Assembly: GCF_003967555.1 (NCBI RefSeq)
Contig: NZ_BIFS01000001.1
Location: forward strand, 4,092,001 to 4,156,000
Reading direction: 5' to 3'
From: Dictyobacter kobayashii
Lineage (GTDB): Bacteria > Chloroflexota > Ktedonobacteria > Ktedonobacterales > Ktedonobacteraceae
DNA: 64,000 bases
Shown here: piece by piece, positions 52,752-61,906 of the stretch
How positions within the stretch are numbered: the stretch's first letter is position 1
Layout: each line of letters begins with the position of its first letter
The notes under the pieces: generated by a model
Databases searched by the model: none
What the model was told of the DNA's origin: nothing
The model's input: the letters and a program-made list of their open reading frames with translations, nothing else
Translations under genes and position numbers: made by a program

Positions 52752-53339
52752 CTATCTTTCTGGCGGAAGCTCTGTCCATTTTGCTTGCTGCGGTGGTGGT
52801 GTATAGGATGTTATGGCATCGAGTAACGCCGCAGGTTTCTCATAATGGAGCAGAAGCTGGGTATGAAATGGACTAATAAAACCTTCTTGTGATGCATGTT
52901 TTATCAAATTGAGCAAAGGCGTGAAAAAATGAGCTACATCCAGCAAACCGATTGGCTTGCTATGAATGCCGATCTGGGCCCAGGTCGTGATCTCAAAGAG
53001 TTCATCAAAGGTCCCGAAGCCACCGGGAAGAGCAATAAATGCGTCCGAGAGATCGGCCATCAATGCTTTGCGCTCATGCATACTATTTACGGTATACAAT
53101 TTTGTTATATTTTCATGGGCAACTTCACGCTGAAAAAGTCCTTCTGGTAGAACCCCGGTGACCTCGCCGCCAGCTGCCATGGTCGCGTCTGCAATAGCGC
53201 CCATTAAGCCGAGGCGACCTCCTCCATAGACCAGTCCTATGTTGCGAGCGGCCAACTCCCGTCCAAGCTCTTGTGCTACCTCGGTAAACGCGGGCCGAAC
53301 GCCCGGATTTGATCCCGCAAAAACACAGATACGACTCAT
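52752..53339 (-). CDS. LOG-type nucleoside 5'-monophosphate phosphoribohydrolase
   Basis: Rossmann-fold TIGR00730 protein of 195 residues, related to plant cytokinin-activating LOG enzymes. Family motifs: GSNPG at the start, GLVYGGGRLGLMGAIADA, and the active-site PGGFGTFDELFEITTWAQIG including the catalytic Arg/Glu of the PGGxGTxxE signature. Cleaves ribose 5-phosphate from AMP-type nucleotides; physiological role in bacteria is often base salvage. Stand-alone gene. Confidence 0.92.
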   Translation of the reverse strand: MSRICVFAGSNPGVRPAFTEVAQELGRELAARNIGLVYGGGRLGLMGAIADATMAAGGEVTGVLPEGLFQREVAHENITKLYTVNSMHERKALMADLSDAFIALPGGFGTFDELFEITTWAQIGIHSKPIGLLDVAHFFTPLLNLIKHASQEGFISPFHTQLLLHYEKPAALLDAITSYTPPPQQAKWTELPPER

Positions 53340-53487
53340 CCAGACATCCTTTTGATATCAATAGAAAAAATATAGTAATAGATTTCTTATTGTACTGTAT
53401 CTCAACCCAATCTGAAAGTTCTTTGGACTTAATGGTAATGGTTATATAATCCTCGCCAGAACTGGTCGCCACTACCTCTACTCCTTG

Positions 53488-54636
53488 TTACCATTCTGTG
53501 ATAGAACCGTCGACATTGCGCCAGACGGGGTTATGCCATTGATGACCAGCGCTGGCCGCTTCACGGACTCGTGCTTCATTGATTTCAACCCCCAGGCCTG
53601 GTTTGGTAGGCCTGGCGACAAAACCATTTTCATACTTGAAAACAGTCGGGTCCACCAGATAATCCAGCAGGTCGGTATGCTGATTATAATGGATTTCCAG
53701 GGATTGCTCCTGAATAAAAGCGTTCGGGGTACAGAAATCGAGTTGCAGGGAAGATGCCAGGGTCAGAGGGCCTAACGGACAGTGCGGTGCAACCGCGACA
53801 TCGAAGGCCTCCGCCATCGCCGCGATCTTACGACCCTCCCAGATGCCGCCAGTATGGCTCAGGTCTGGTTGAATAATATCCACCGCCCCACTGGTCAGTA
53901 ACGATTTGAAGCCCCAGCGTGTATAGAGCCGTTCACCCGTCGCAATAGGCGTGCTGGTATGCCGGGCCAGCTCAAGCAAGGCTTCATTATTTTCAGGTAA
54001 GACCGGCTCCTCAATGAACAAGAGCTTGTATGGCTCTAATTCTTTAGCCAGCACTTTGGCCATTCCACGATGCAGGCGACCATGAAAATCAACGGCCAGG
54101 CCGATGCCATTACCGACCGCTTCGCGTACCGCTGCGATGCGCTCGACCGCCTCCTGTACTTTCAAGGCCGAATCAATCCATTCAAAGTCAGCCGTTGCAT
54201 TCATTTTTAGTGCTGTATAGCCAGCCGCTACACGTTGTTTCGCATGTTCCGCTGCCTCTACGGCTTTATCGCCCCCGATCCAGGAATAGACACGCATCTT
54301 ATCGCGAACGGCTCCACCCAGCAGATCGTAGACAGGTACGCCCAGGCTCTTGCCTTTGATATCCCAGAGCGCCTGATCAATACCCGAAATCGCACTTGTC
54401 AGAACTGGTCCTCCACGGTAAAAGCCGCTCCGATAGAGCGTTTGCCAGATATCTTCAATGTGCGAGGCATCCTGCCCGATCAGGTAGTCACCCATCTCGG
54501 TCACGGCGCTCTTTACCGTATCGGCCCTGCCTTCCACAACTGGTTCGCCCCAACCCTCCAGGCCATCGTCGGTCGTAATTTTTAAAAAGAGCCAGCGCGG
54601 CGGAATTTTAAATAATTCTAATTTCGCAATTTTCAT
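53488..54636 (-). CDS. dgoD: D-galactonate dehydratase
   Basis: Enolase-superfamily dehydratase giving 2-keto-3-deoxy-galactonate, in the De Ley-Doudoroff galactose pathway. Aligned by eye with E. coli DgoD nearly end to end: PPRWLFLKI, GRxDTV, GFYRGGPVLTSAISGIDQALWDIKGK, metal ligands D183, E209, E235, catalytic H185 (VDFHG) and H285 (APHCPLGP), and the ending GSITEW. Length 382 is normal. No dgoA/dgoK nearby, but the GH35 galactosidase at 0.9 kb could feed the same pathway. Confidence 0.95.
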   Translation of the reverse strand: MKIAKLELFKIPPRWLFLKITTDDGLEGWGEPVVEGRADTVKSAVTEMGDYLIGQDASHIEDIWQTLYRSGFYRGGPVLTSAISGIDQALWDIKGKSLGVPVYDLLGGAVRDKMRVYSWIGGDKAVEAAEHAKQRVAAGYTALKMNATADFEWIDSALKVQEAVERIAAVREAVGNGIGLAVDFHGRLHRGMAKVLAKELEPYKLLFIEEPVLPENNEALLELARHTSTPIATGERLYTRWGFKSLLTSGAVDIIQPDLSHTGGIWEGRKIAAMAEAFDVAVAPHCPLGPLTLASSLQLDFCTPNAFIQEQSLEIHYNQHTDLLDYLVDPTVFKYENGFVARPTKPGLGVEINEARVREAASAGHQWHNPVWRNVDGSITEW

Positions 54637-54680
54637 TAGCTTCTCTCCGTACAGTATCCATTGTAAGAGTGTGACTGCTC

Positions 54681-54796
54681 CTCATGATCGCTGCGATCTT
54701 CGAGCCTGAATTTGCGCGCCTTCGGCGCTCAAGAAGTAGTTTTGTGTGTGGTGCAAAAAGTTCGCACAGCGAACTTTTTGCACCACACACAAAACT
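54681..54796. repeat. Family B arrowhead repeat, copy 2
   Basis: Perfect 28 bp palindrome (54738-54765 with 54769-54796, 3 base loop) with a leading tail CTCATGATCGCTGCG...GCGCGCCTTCGGCGCTCAAG. The complement of 33202-33312 matches it block by block, including GGCGCTCAAGAAGT and TTGTGTGTGGTGCAAAA. Confidence 0.75.
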
Positions 54797-54925
54797 TTAT
54801 TTACTATCCGTTATTGGTATGGTATTTCAAGGATAGTTTGAGTATAGAATGTGCTTGAGGTAATTTCAAGTTGAAGCAATGGATATCGCTGCCATAAAAT
54901 GAGTACACTCTATGGTTAGTGTCCT

Positions 54926-55084
54926 AAATGCTTTTTTAATGCGTCCAGAGATCACGAGCAAGCGAGAAGATGGACATTCTTTCAGATGTGGAGTGTGGCT
55001 GGTGGGCGGCCGCGGCCGCCCACCAGCCACACTCCACATCCGGCGCCACAGGCGCCAAAGCAAAGATGAACTTAAAAAGCCCTG
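54926..55084. mobile_element. Family A MITE-like element, copy 4, left end decayed
   Basis: Interior boxes GTCCAGAGATCACGAGCAAG, a long G/C palindrome (about 54984-55036) and TCCGGCGCCACAGGCGCC are intact, and the right end keeps TTAAAAAGCCCTG. The left end is mutated. No target duplication found. Confidence 0.7.
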
Positions 55085-55196
55085 CCGGGATAGCGACTAC
55101 ATGCCCATACAGCTGATAATTAAGTATGATATGATGAGAATCAGTTGGATTGTTCTGTTAGGTATATAGAAATATAGAGAAGCGAAAGGTTGTTGG

Positions 55197-55868
55197 ATGA
55201 TAACCGCATTGGTCTTTGATTTTGATGGACTTATACTTGATACCGAAATTTCCGCCTATCAATCCTGGCAAGAAATATATAGCGAATATCAACAGCATCT
55301 CCCCCTGGAAAAATGGGCCATCTGTATTGGAACTGGTCTTGATGCCTTTGATCCTCACAACTACCTGGAATCGCTGATCGGACAGAGCATCCCGCGCGAC
55401 TCATTAGCCGAGCGACGTTTACGGCGCCATCTTGAGCTTATTGAGGCGCAATTTGCCTTACCAGGAGTCGAGCAATATCTTACAGATGCGCGGCGACTGG
55501 ATATGAAGATTGCCGTGGCCTCAAGTTCACCACGCGCGTGGGTCGTAGATCACCTGACTCGTTTGGGACTGCACGATAAATTTGATGCCATGAAATTTGG
55601 GGATGAAGTCACACACCGCAAGCCTCATCCTGAGCTCTATCTTTCCGCTTTGGAGTTATTGGATGCCAGGCCTGAACAGGCCATTGCCCTCGAAGACTCT
55701 CCAAACGGGGTGCGGGCCGCCCAGAATGCGGGCATCTTCTGTGTTGCTATTCCCAATCCTATTACTGGTCAACTTCCTTTGGATCATGCAGACCTGCGTC
55801 TCACCTCGCTAGCCGCTATGCCGCTAGAGCAACTGATACAAAAAGTAGCATCTCGCCAACAGGTATAA
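55197..55868 (+). CDS. HAD-superfamily phosphatase (beta-phosphoglucomutase-like)
   Basis: 223 residues with all HAD motifs: nucleophile loop DFDGLILDTE, VASSSPRAW (motif II Ser), KPHPELYL (motif III Lys), and LEDSPNGVRAAQNAG (motif IV acids). The helical cap of the C1 type lies between motifs I and II. Sub-family points to sugar phosphate or phosphoglycolate-type substrates. Operon with the PhzF gene, whose start is 18 bases past its stop. Confidence 0.9.
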   Translation: MITALVFDFDGLILDTEISAYQSWQEIYSEYQQHLPLEKWAICIGTGLDAFDPHNYLESLIGQSIPRDSLAERRLRRHLELIEAQFALPGVEQYLTDARRLDMKIAVASSSPRAWVVDHLTRLGLHDKFDAMKFGDEVTHRKPHPELYLSALELLDARPEQAIALEDSPNGVRAAQNAGIFCVAIPNPITGQLPLDHADLRLTSLAAMPLEQLIQKVASRQQV

Positions 55869-55885
55869 TGAGTAAGGAGCAAAAG

Positions 55886-56680
55886 ATGGAGCAAACAATC
55901 ATCCAGGTTGACGCTTTTACTGATCGTCCTTTTAAAGGCAATCCAGCCGCCGTCTGTGTGCTTGCCGAGCCACGTGATGCCCAATGGATGCAACAAGTCG
56001 CCACTGAAATGAATCTATCGGAGACAGCCTTTCTGGTACAGCAGGAGGATAGTTTTCAGCTACGCTGGTTTACGCCAGAGGTGGAAGTGGAATTGTGTGG
56101 GCACGCCACCCTGGCCAGTGCACATGTACTCTGGCAAGAAGGGTACCTATCACCAGATAGTGAAGCCCGCTTTTCCACCTTGAGCGGAATATTGACCGCC
56201 AGGCGTAACACGGAATGGATTGAGCTCAATTTTCCAGCGGACCCACCCCAGGCTGTCACCCCACCAGTGATCCTGCTAGAAGCGCTGAACGTACAGGCTA
56301 TTGCGGTTGGCAAAGGCAAATTTGACTATGTGGTCGAAGTAGAGAACGAGCAGCAAGTCAGGGAACTCACACCAAAGCTTACTCAATTACAAGAAATCCC
56401 CGCGCGCGGCATCATCGTCACCAGTCGAGCCAATCCCGGGGCCGATTACGACTTTGTCTCACGTTTCTTTGGTCCCAGTGTTGGTGTCAATGAAGATCCC
56501 GTCACAGGATCGGCGCATTGTTTGCTGGCCCCCTACTGGAGCCAGAAATTGCAGCGTAACACCCTCATCGGCTACCAGGCCTCCAAACGTGGCGGACTGA
56601 TTCGTGTACAGCTTCAAGGCGACCGCGTCATCCTGGGAGGTCAGGCAGTCACCGTATTCAAAGGGACCCTGTTTGAATGA
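55886..56680 (+). CDS. PhzF-family isomerase
   Basis: 264 residues: two similar alpha/beta halves. Family features are QVDAFTDRPFKGNPAAV at the start, E in MNLSETAF (catalytic Glu of PhzF) and LRWFTPEVEVELCGHATLAS, RFFGPSVGVNEDPVTGSAHC in the second half. PhzF isomerises trans-2,3-dihydro-3-hydroxyanthranilate in phenazine synthesis, but most homologues serve unknown reactions. I choose ATG 55886 with AAGGAG six bases before it. A terminator follows. Confidence 0.92.
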   Translation: MEQTIIQVDAFTDRPFKGNPAAVCVLAEPRDAQWMQQVATEMNLSETAFLVQQEDSFQLRWFTPEVEVELCGHATLASAHVLWQEGYLSPDSEARFSTLSGILTARRNTEWIELNFPADPPQAVTPPVILLEALNVQAIAVGKGKFDYVVEVENEQQVRELTPKLTQLQEIPARGIIVTSRANPGADYDFVSRFFGPSVGVNEDPVTGSAHCLLAPYWSQKLQRNTLIGYQASKRGGLIRVQLQGDRVILGGQAVTVFKGTLFE

Positions 56681-56706
56681 CCCTGCCACAAGCGAATAGT
56701 ATATAA

Positions 56707-56745
56707 AAAAGATCCAGCAGATCATATATGGCTGCTGGATCTTTT
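56707..56745 (+). terminator. Terminator after the PhzF gene
   Basis: Arms AAAAGATCCAGCAG and CTGCTGGATCTTTT (56707-56720, 56732-56745), 14 bp, loop 11. Confidence 0.9.
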
Positions 56746-56773
56746 CGTGTAAAGCATACTGACGAATAATAAA

Positions 56774-57001
56774 TTATTTTAAGACGTAAGAAATTTCGCC
56801 AGAGAGTGTATAGCAGATCGCCTCACTATTTGGGAAGTACACCTTAAAAGCATTCTCAACGATACATCCGTGTTTATCCCTACTTGGTTCTTCATGAACA
56901 TAATGACAGATAATAGCTTCACACCCGCTCACTTCACCCTCATAGCTGCGGATCAAATTTAACGCGCCTGAGGTAATAGTTGTGCAATAAAGTGTTTTCA
57001 T
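56774..57001 (-). CDS. Hypothetical 75-residue protein
   Basis: Compact protein with three or four cysteines (CTT, GCEAIICHY, GCIV, AICY) and Arg/Asp-rich turns, no membrane segment. No family recognised. GAGGT lies ten bases before ATG 57001. It ends 28 bases from the PhzF terminator on the other strand. Confidence 0.55.
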   Translation of the reverse strand: MKTLYCTTITSGALNLIRSYEGEVSGCEAIICHYVHEEPSRDKHGCIVENAFKVYFPNSEAICYTLSGEISYVLK

Positions 57002-57507
57002 ATTTCTGTGAACCTCGCAATTACCGGAGTACCGGCCCTGGGTAATAAATCCCCCACATTACTAATGATATAAGGTTTCAATAGTGATGTTTACAATAAA
57101 AAAGAAATGACCAAAATGTTCAACATTGAAATAGGGCTGTTTACCAAGAAGGGGAACTTGGAATGCTCGACACTGTTGCAAGAATATTACCATGGACATC
57201 GAAAAATTACGATAGTCAACCAGACAGGCACATTCAAGATAGGACTTTAGTCCTGCAAGATAGCGATTTAGCAATGTATTTAATGATAAAGAAAGTATAG
57301 TTATTGTTTATATGTATATAACTATGAATTGTGCTTTCTCATGAGAGAAAGCACACTGTTTCATCAGATGAATAACAATTTGCACCAGGTAACAAAGTCA
57401 ACTTCGCAACGCGATAGATGAAAGGTGATTGTCTCGCATGGTAGCGCTACCTCTAGTAGTAAGTAAACCGCTGTGCTCAATTGCCTCGTGGATAGCGCTC
57501 CACCCTA
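57002..57507. other. Gene-free stretch before tRNA-Arg
   Basis: About 500 bases without a convincing gene. A weak inverted AGAGAAAGCAC pair is near 57340. Its right end is the tRNA-Arg promoter. Confidence 0.5.
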
Positions 57508-57536
57508 TTGACAGCCCCAGCAAGTTGTGCTAAATT
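57508..57536 (+). promoter_or_regulatory. Promoter of tRNA-Arg
   Basis: TTGACA (57508-57513), 17 bases, TAAATT (57531-57536), 10 bases before the tRNA. Confidence 0.85.
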
Positions 57537-57545
57537 GAACATGTT

Positions 57546-57619
<74 letters not shown>

Positions 57620-57757
57620 TTAAAAATAACTCGCCTTCTAAACCAGCCCCACAAGCCAAAAAAGCCCCAAAGCCCACTACAGAATAGTAGAACTTTAGAG
57701 CCAATTTTTACCAGGACTTAGTGTCGGAAGACCACAAGTTCCGACACGAAAATACCT

Positions 57758-57949
57758 CTAGTACGTAGCTATTTTGTCTTTTTTCCTCTTATTAAGCAGA
57801 TCTAAAGTATTGACAGGTGAGAACTTGCCATGTTCTTGCCGAGCAGCACGCACATTGAAATCCTTTAAGTATTCTTCTGTGACCTCGACACTGCTATGTC
57901 CCATGAGACGCGAGAGCCTATAGATTTCGCCGCCTTGTTCCAGGTACAA
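57758..57949 (-). pseudogene. Tyrosine integrase, C-terminal remnant
   Basis: The frame carries the last catalytic box: LMGHSSVEVTEEYLKDF, whose His and the Tyr nucleophile belong to phage integrases. No proper start; a stop precedes it in the same frame at about 57965. It is the displaced end of the integrase whose middle is at 58595. Confidence 0.8.
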
Positions 57950-58215
57950 CAGAAATTGATGCTCTCATTCCTCAAGATCCAGTTGAAGCCCTCGCTCCCC
58001 TTCAGCATCATGAGCAATGGTTTGCCATCAGAGGAAAAGCGTGTCGGAATATTTTCTTCTTCCTCTTGCGCCTGTTCCTTGATCTGTTGTAGCTCAAGTT
58101 TCAGCTCATTAGGTAATTTTTTCTTAACTACCTGAAAACTGGTATCCGTTTGGTAGACATTAAGATACAGGGTATCAAGAAATGCACCTAATAACCTGAT
58201 CATGCTTTCTTCCAT
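57865..58215 (-). CDS. Hypothetical element protein, 116 residues, C-terminus replaced
   Basis: From ATG 58215 (AAGGAG seven bases upstream) the first 85 residues look like real protein: MIRLLGAFLDTLYLNVYQTD, then a charged helix (ELQQIKEQAQEEEENIPTRF) and KPLLMMLKGSEGFNWILRNES. The remaining 30 residues overlap the integrase end in another frame and look like read-through, so a deletion or insertion has joined two genes. No family recognised. Probably cargo of the decayed integrative element. Confidence 0.5.
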   Translation of the reverse strand: MEESMIRLLGAFLDTLYLNVYQTDTSFQVVKKKLPNELKLELQQIKEQAQEEEENIPTRFSSDGKPLLMMLKGSEGFNWILRNESINFCCTWNKAAKSIGSRVSWDIAVSRSQKNT

Positions 58216-58298
58216 AAAAAACTCCTTGTATTTCATTGAAGCGCCAAAATCGTATTAAAAATGGTTAGGAAATAAATAATGATAATGAGGCAATAATC

Positions 58299-58544
58299 AT
58301 GCTTAAAGCGTTTACAAAAGATTTTGGCGATCGACTCCTCGGATTTTTTGCATTTTGCTTCGCATGTTGCATGGCAGACATCTGGATAGGCGGCCGCTCC
58401 TTACAACAAGTTCCATCTGATATCATTTATCTAGCATTAGGAGCAGCAACTGGAATTTTCATCACATTTCCTCTAGTCACTTACATAAAATCAAGGCGAG
58501 AACAAAAATATCTGCACAATGACATGGATACAAACAACCAATGA
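58299..58544 (+). CDS. Small membrane protein, 81 residues
   Basis: Two hydrophobic helices (GFFAFCFACCMADIWI region and IIYLALGAATGIFITFPLVTYI) with a charged C-terminus KSRREQKYLHNDMDTNNQ. Unknown function. It lies inside the broken integrase, on the opposite strand. Confidence 0.5.
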   Translation: MLKAFTKDFGDRLLGFFAFCFACCMADIWIGGRSLQQVPSDIIYLALGAATGIFITFPLVTYIKSRREQKYLHNDMDTNNQ

Positions 58545-58594
58545 TGTATTTTGAGCGATCCGGTTTACTTGCTGGACCGCTCAGAGCCAGCACG

Positions 58595-59000
58595 CTACCA
58601 CTGCACCGAGCGCACCAGCGTACCAATGCTTTTTACCGTTTTAGGTTCATCGATGACGAAGCCCAGCCTCCCAATGCGCGCAATTGTTCTCTTGACCTGG
58701 AGCTTTTTCATATCGGTAGAGAGATCTTCCCATTTGAGTCCCAGCAGCTCTCCCTGACGCATGCCTGTTGTCAGAGCGAGCACATAAAGGGCTTCCAGTG
58801 GATCTTCCTGTGCTATACATAAAAAGTGTTTGGCCTGCTCGGCATTGAAGACCTGCATCTCACACCTGGGTACACGCGTGGTGGATCCACCGCGTCGCAC
58901 ACATTGCGCGCCACCAGACCCCAGCGCAGCGTATCATGCAACAATCGATGCAGCACACGATGTACATGTTTCACCGTCTGAGAAGCGTACCTCTTTTAAG
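58595..59000 (-). pseudogene. Tyrosine integrase, core fragment with frameshift
   Basis: 58595-58876 encodes the central region MQVFNAEQAKHFL to LALTTGMRQGELLGLKWEDL, which includes the first catalytic Arg, then ends in VRSVQW. In the next frame, farther upstream, the N-terminal core reads VKHVHRVLHRLLHDTLRWGLVARNVCDAV; a frameshift near 58870 separates them. The HxxR box is missing and the Tyr box is 650 bases away (57758-57949). Confidence 0.75.
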
Positions 59001-59261
59001 CTCCCCGTTGTAGAGCTTCTGCAAATGCTGACATTTGCCATCTGGAAAAGAAAAAGAGCTGGTAATTTGGCTGAATGATCAACCTCTTGGCTCAATGATA
59101 GAACCAGCCCACGAACATCCCCTTGTGGTACATAAGCTCACGGTTCGTCTATTTTGGGGATCAAGGATGAGCCATGGTGTGAAGGTTCAAACACCGCCGC
59201 GTTCCATCGGTTGAGACAGAACGCGGCCAATGCATGTCGCGTCGCGTAGCTACACGAGTAG

Positions 59262-59771
59262 TTAGAACTGGTAGCGGGTCTGGCTGAGGCCTATGGCGAA
59301 TGCGAAGACCTTGGTGGGTTTGACGGAGAATACGAGGTTCGAATCTGTGAGAACCCTTTGTGTGTCTTCATCGTAGAGGTAAAAATAACCGTTGCGTACC
59401 TGGTATGACCAGTCTCCATCCCACTTGGTCGCCCACACTGAGGCTAAGCGTTCGAGTGTGTCCTGGTCGGTGATCTGCACGGCGTCGCCCTCAACCACCA
59501 CGGTGAGTCCCTCTCTCTGGTTGCAGCCGGTCGTCAGAATGACGTGCGCGTTTTCACGCAGGTTGACAGTCTTCTGTGCGGTGTCGGTAGCGGTAAAGTG
59601 GATGGCCCCGTCGTGCCACACGGCCACGAGTGGCGTGACGTGAGGGCGACCGTCGGCCCGCACTGTTGAGAGACAGAACAGCTCGGTTGTTTCCAGCACC
59701 CGCCGCGTCTCCTCCCATGGTGTGACCACTCCGTCTGGTCCGCCGTGCCGTGTTGTGATGGGTTCATTCAT
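59262..59771 (-). CDS. Pyridoxamine-5'-phosphate-oxidase-fold flavin/F420-type protein
   Basis: 169 residues of split-barrel fold: LCLSTVRADGRPHVTPLVAVWHDGAIHFTA is the flavin-binding core, followed by NLRENAHVILTTG and VVVEGDAVQITDQ. This is the PPOX class with FMN or F420 as cofactor, often a reductase or haem-utilisation-like protein. ATG 59771 has AAGGAG upstream, so the longer frame to 60029 is discarded. No partner evident; the metallophosphoesterase upstream on the same strand starts a separate unit 155 bases away. Confidence 0.88.
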   Translation of the reverse strand: MNEPITTRHGGPDGVVTPWEETRRVLETTELFCLSTVRADGRPHVTPLVAVWHDGAIHFTATDTAQKTVNLRENAHVILTTGCNQREGLTVVVEGDAVQITDQDTLERLASVWATKWDGDWSYQVRNGYFYLYDEDTQRVLTDSNLVFSVKPTKVFAFAIGLSQTRYQF

Positions 59772-59925
59772 CCTAAGAACTCCTTTCAATCGTTCTGTTC
59801 CTCTCGCAGGAAGCAAGAATATACCAGCCCATTCTCTTTGCACGAAGTAAAACTGGAAAGGCCAAAAACGACGCGATGCCATCGATGTATTCGTATTTAT
59901 GATCGGGAGGTTCTTCGCTAAGGCC

Positions 59926-60684
59926 TTAGCCTGCCGCTGCCCTCCGTTCAAAAATCTCCATAGCCTCTTCTGCGGTCGGAATCTTGAGCACATTCTCTTC
60001 TGCGAACTCCCGTGCCTGTGGATAGCCACTGGTTCGTACTGCCTGTGCTGCAGCCTCTAGATCGTAGGGAGTTCTGCGGAACTCGCTCCCCTCTGGCCCA
60101 AGCAAAAGCCAGTACGCTCCTGGATGGTCAGCGTAAGGCATGCCGACACTCCCAGCGTTCAGAACGCGCACGCCGCCTATGTGTAACTCAAATTGTATGT
60201 GGGTATGTCCGCATACCACAACCGGTTGCTTGACATCCTGAAAAAGCAGACGGAGCCGGTCCGGCGGCGTGAGCGGGGTAAAGAGCTCCTCATCGCTGTA
60301 CGGCGTGGCATGGCAGAACAACACCTCACCAAGCTCTCCCAAAGAGAGCGTGACCTGTTCTGGAAGGCGCGCCAAGAAATCCCGCTGGTCCGTCTCTATG
60401 TGTTGGGCGACCCACTGGGTAATCTCGTACACATCCTCTGGCAGGTCTCCAGCAGTGCACTGGCCATTGAAAACAGTGACAACCTCACGATCCGCATTGC
60501 CGCAAAGAGCAACAACATTTCCAGCAAGCTGACGCAGGCATTCCAGCGTTTGACCTGGCATGGGACCGGAGACAATATCTCCCCCGACAACGATTACGTC
60601 TGGTTGGATGCTTTCGAGCTCCTTGAGTACCGCCTTGAGCGCCGGCAGATTCCCATGAATATCGTAAAGGGCTGCAATTTTCAT
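59926..60684 (-). CDS. Calcineurin-like metallophosphoesterase (YfcE/MJ0936 type)
   Basis: 252 residues. Two-metal site: D8 and H10 in LYDIHGN, D in VVGGDIVSGP, N in CGNADREV, H in LFCHATPYSDEE and GHTHIQ. Members hydrolyse phosphodiesters and small phosphomonoesters; a tail of helices follows after about 205. ATG 60684 is chosen because the fold begins MKIAALYDIHG; the frame start at 60729 adds residues outside the fold. Confidence 0.9.
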   Translation of the reverse strand: MKIAALYDIHGNLPALKAVLKELESIQPDVIVVGGDIVSGPMPGQTLECLRQLAGNVVALCGNADREVVTVFNGQCTAGDLPEDVYEITQWVAQHIETDQRDFLARLPEQVTLSLGELGEVLFCHATPYSDEELFTPLTPPDRLRLLFQDVKQPVVVCGHTHIQFELHIGGVRVLNAGSVGMPYADHPGAYWLLLGPEGSEFRRTPYDLEAAAQAVRTSGYPQAREFAEENVLKIPTAEEAMEIFERRAAAG

Positions 60685-60886
60685 GATTAAGATGCCTTTC
60701 TCCTCATAAAATGTTATTTGCCCCAGCATAACAGCTCTGAGTTATAGAGAGAAGGGCAATTATATGCTAAGAGCATAGGCAACTCTATATGCATTTGTAC
60801 AGATTTTTGCTGGACACATCCATTGAAAGTATGTATGCGTCTGAGGTACTGCGTGCGCTCCCGGCAGCGCCGGCGTTGTCAGGCTC

Positions 60887-61769
60887 CTATGATGTGGTGG
60901 TTGAGGTGCGGTAGAACTCGGCTGCGGTGACGGTGGCGGGGACACCGAGTTCGGTGGCAACTGCGGTGATCGCGGTGGCGCCAACGGCGAGGTCGGCCTG
61001 GCCGTCGGTGGTGAAATACGGCGCGATGAACGTCTCGTAGTGGGCTCGGGCTTCGTCTGCGGTGTGTCGGCCGAGAAACGTCTGGATGTACCGCACAGTG
61101 GTGTCGGGTTCGTTGTGGATCACCTGCAAGGCGTGCCGGTGGGCGCGTACGACGGCCTGGACCGCCGGGTCGTCCGGTGGATGTAGGTGGGTCGACGGCC
61201 ACGCCTACAGTGGGGATCTGGAAGTGGTCGCCGACCCAGGCCAGCACCTGCCAGCCATGCTCGGCGGCTATCGCCTCCGGTGCCATGGTGCTGCCGACCA
61301 GGGCGGCGTCGATCCTGCCGTCGTTCAGCCAGCGCAGGTCCATGCCGTAGTCGCCGGGCGAGCGTACGATGGTGTGGATGTCGCGGTCCGGGTCGAGGCC
61401 GACCTGGCGCAGCACGATCCGGGCGAAGCACCCGGGTGCTGTGTGAGGGGCGTGTACCGCCAGTCGTCGTCCGGCCAGGTCGGCCAGGGAGGTCAGGCTT
61501 GGTCGGGCGAGGAACCAGAACAGTGGGCGGTGGGTGTTGACATTGAGTGTGACCCAGGGGATTCCATCGGTGAGGCGGGACAGTAGTGCCCGGCCGAGCC
61601 CGATGGTGACGCCGTGGCGCAGCCGCTCCTCGTCCCAGGAGCAGCCGTCGCGTAGCGCGACGTGGACGCCCTCGTCGGCGTAGTAGCCCTGCTGGTCGGC
61701 GATGTAGGCGACCAGTTCCTCGTGCAGGCCCCGCCCGACGTAGGTGAGATCGATCGTATACATAAACAT
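60887..61769 (-). CDS. Solute-binding-protein-fold (NMT1/THI5-like) cytoplasmic protein, frameshifted
   Basis: About 293 residues when the frames are joined near 61190. The first 210 residues (YTIDLTYVGRGLHEELVAYIADQQGYYADEGVHV to VGDHFQIPTVGVAV) resemble ABC substrate-binding proteins of the NMT1/THI5 class, and the end (DDPAVQAVVRAHRHALQVIHNEPDTTVRYIQTFLG ...) is the helical tail. There is no signal peptide, so it may be a binding-fold enzyme in the cytoplasm, as THI5, MqnA and MqnD are. The shift needs one base removed or two added, unlike the homopolymer cases. Its G/C-rich codons differ from its neighbours. Third gene of the cassette. Confidence 0.7.
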
Positions 61770-61906
61770 TTTTCCTTTCTCGTGTCACCGCCATGTGCCC
61801 GCACGTGCCGCGGGCGTATGGCGGTGAGGTGACGATGTGCCGAATGCGGTCCGGCCGTCGGCCGGACCGGGATGGTATGGCCCCGTGTGCGGAAGACAGC
61901 AGGGCG

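Noticed and set aside
52661..52876. Plus-strand 71-codon frame with a hydrophobic stretch
   Set aside because: Its second half lies antisense to the LOG gene's coding end and no ribosome site precedes it; the hydrophobicity is a shadow of the opposite strand.
5726..55084. CRISPR array from the recurring repeats
   Set aside because: The repeats are dispersed by kilobases, palindromic and lack regular spacers; no cas genes are present.
57062..57274. 70-codon minus-strand frame upstream of tRNA-Arg
   Set aside because: No ribosome site, mixed composition and no family resemblance.
61120..61794. Long minus-strand frame rich in Arg and Pro (224 codons)
   Set aside because: Off-frame reading of the G/C-rich binding-fold gene; composition is that of a shadow frame.
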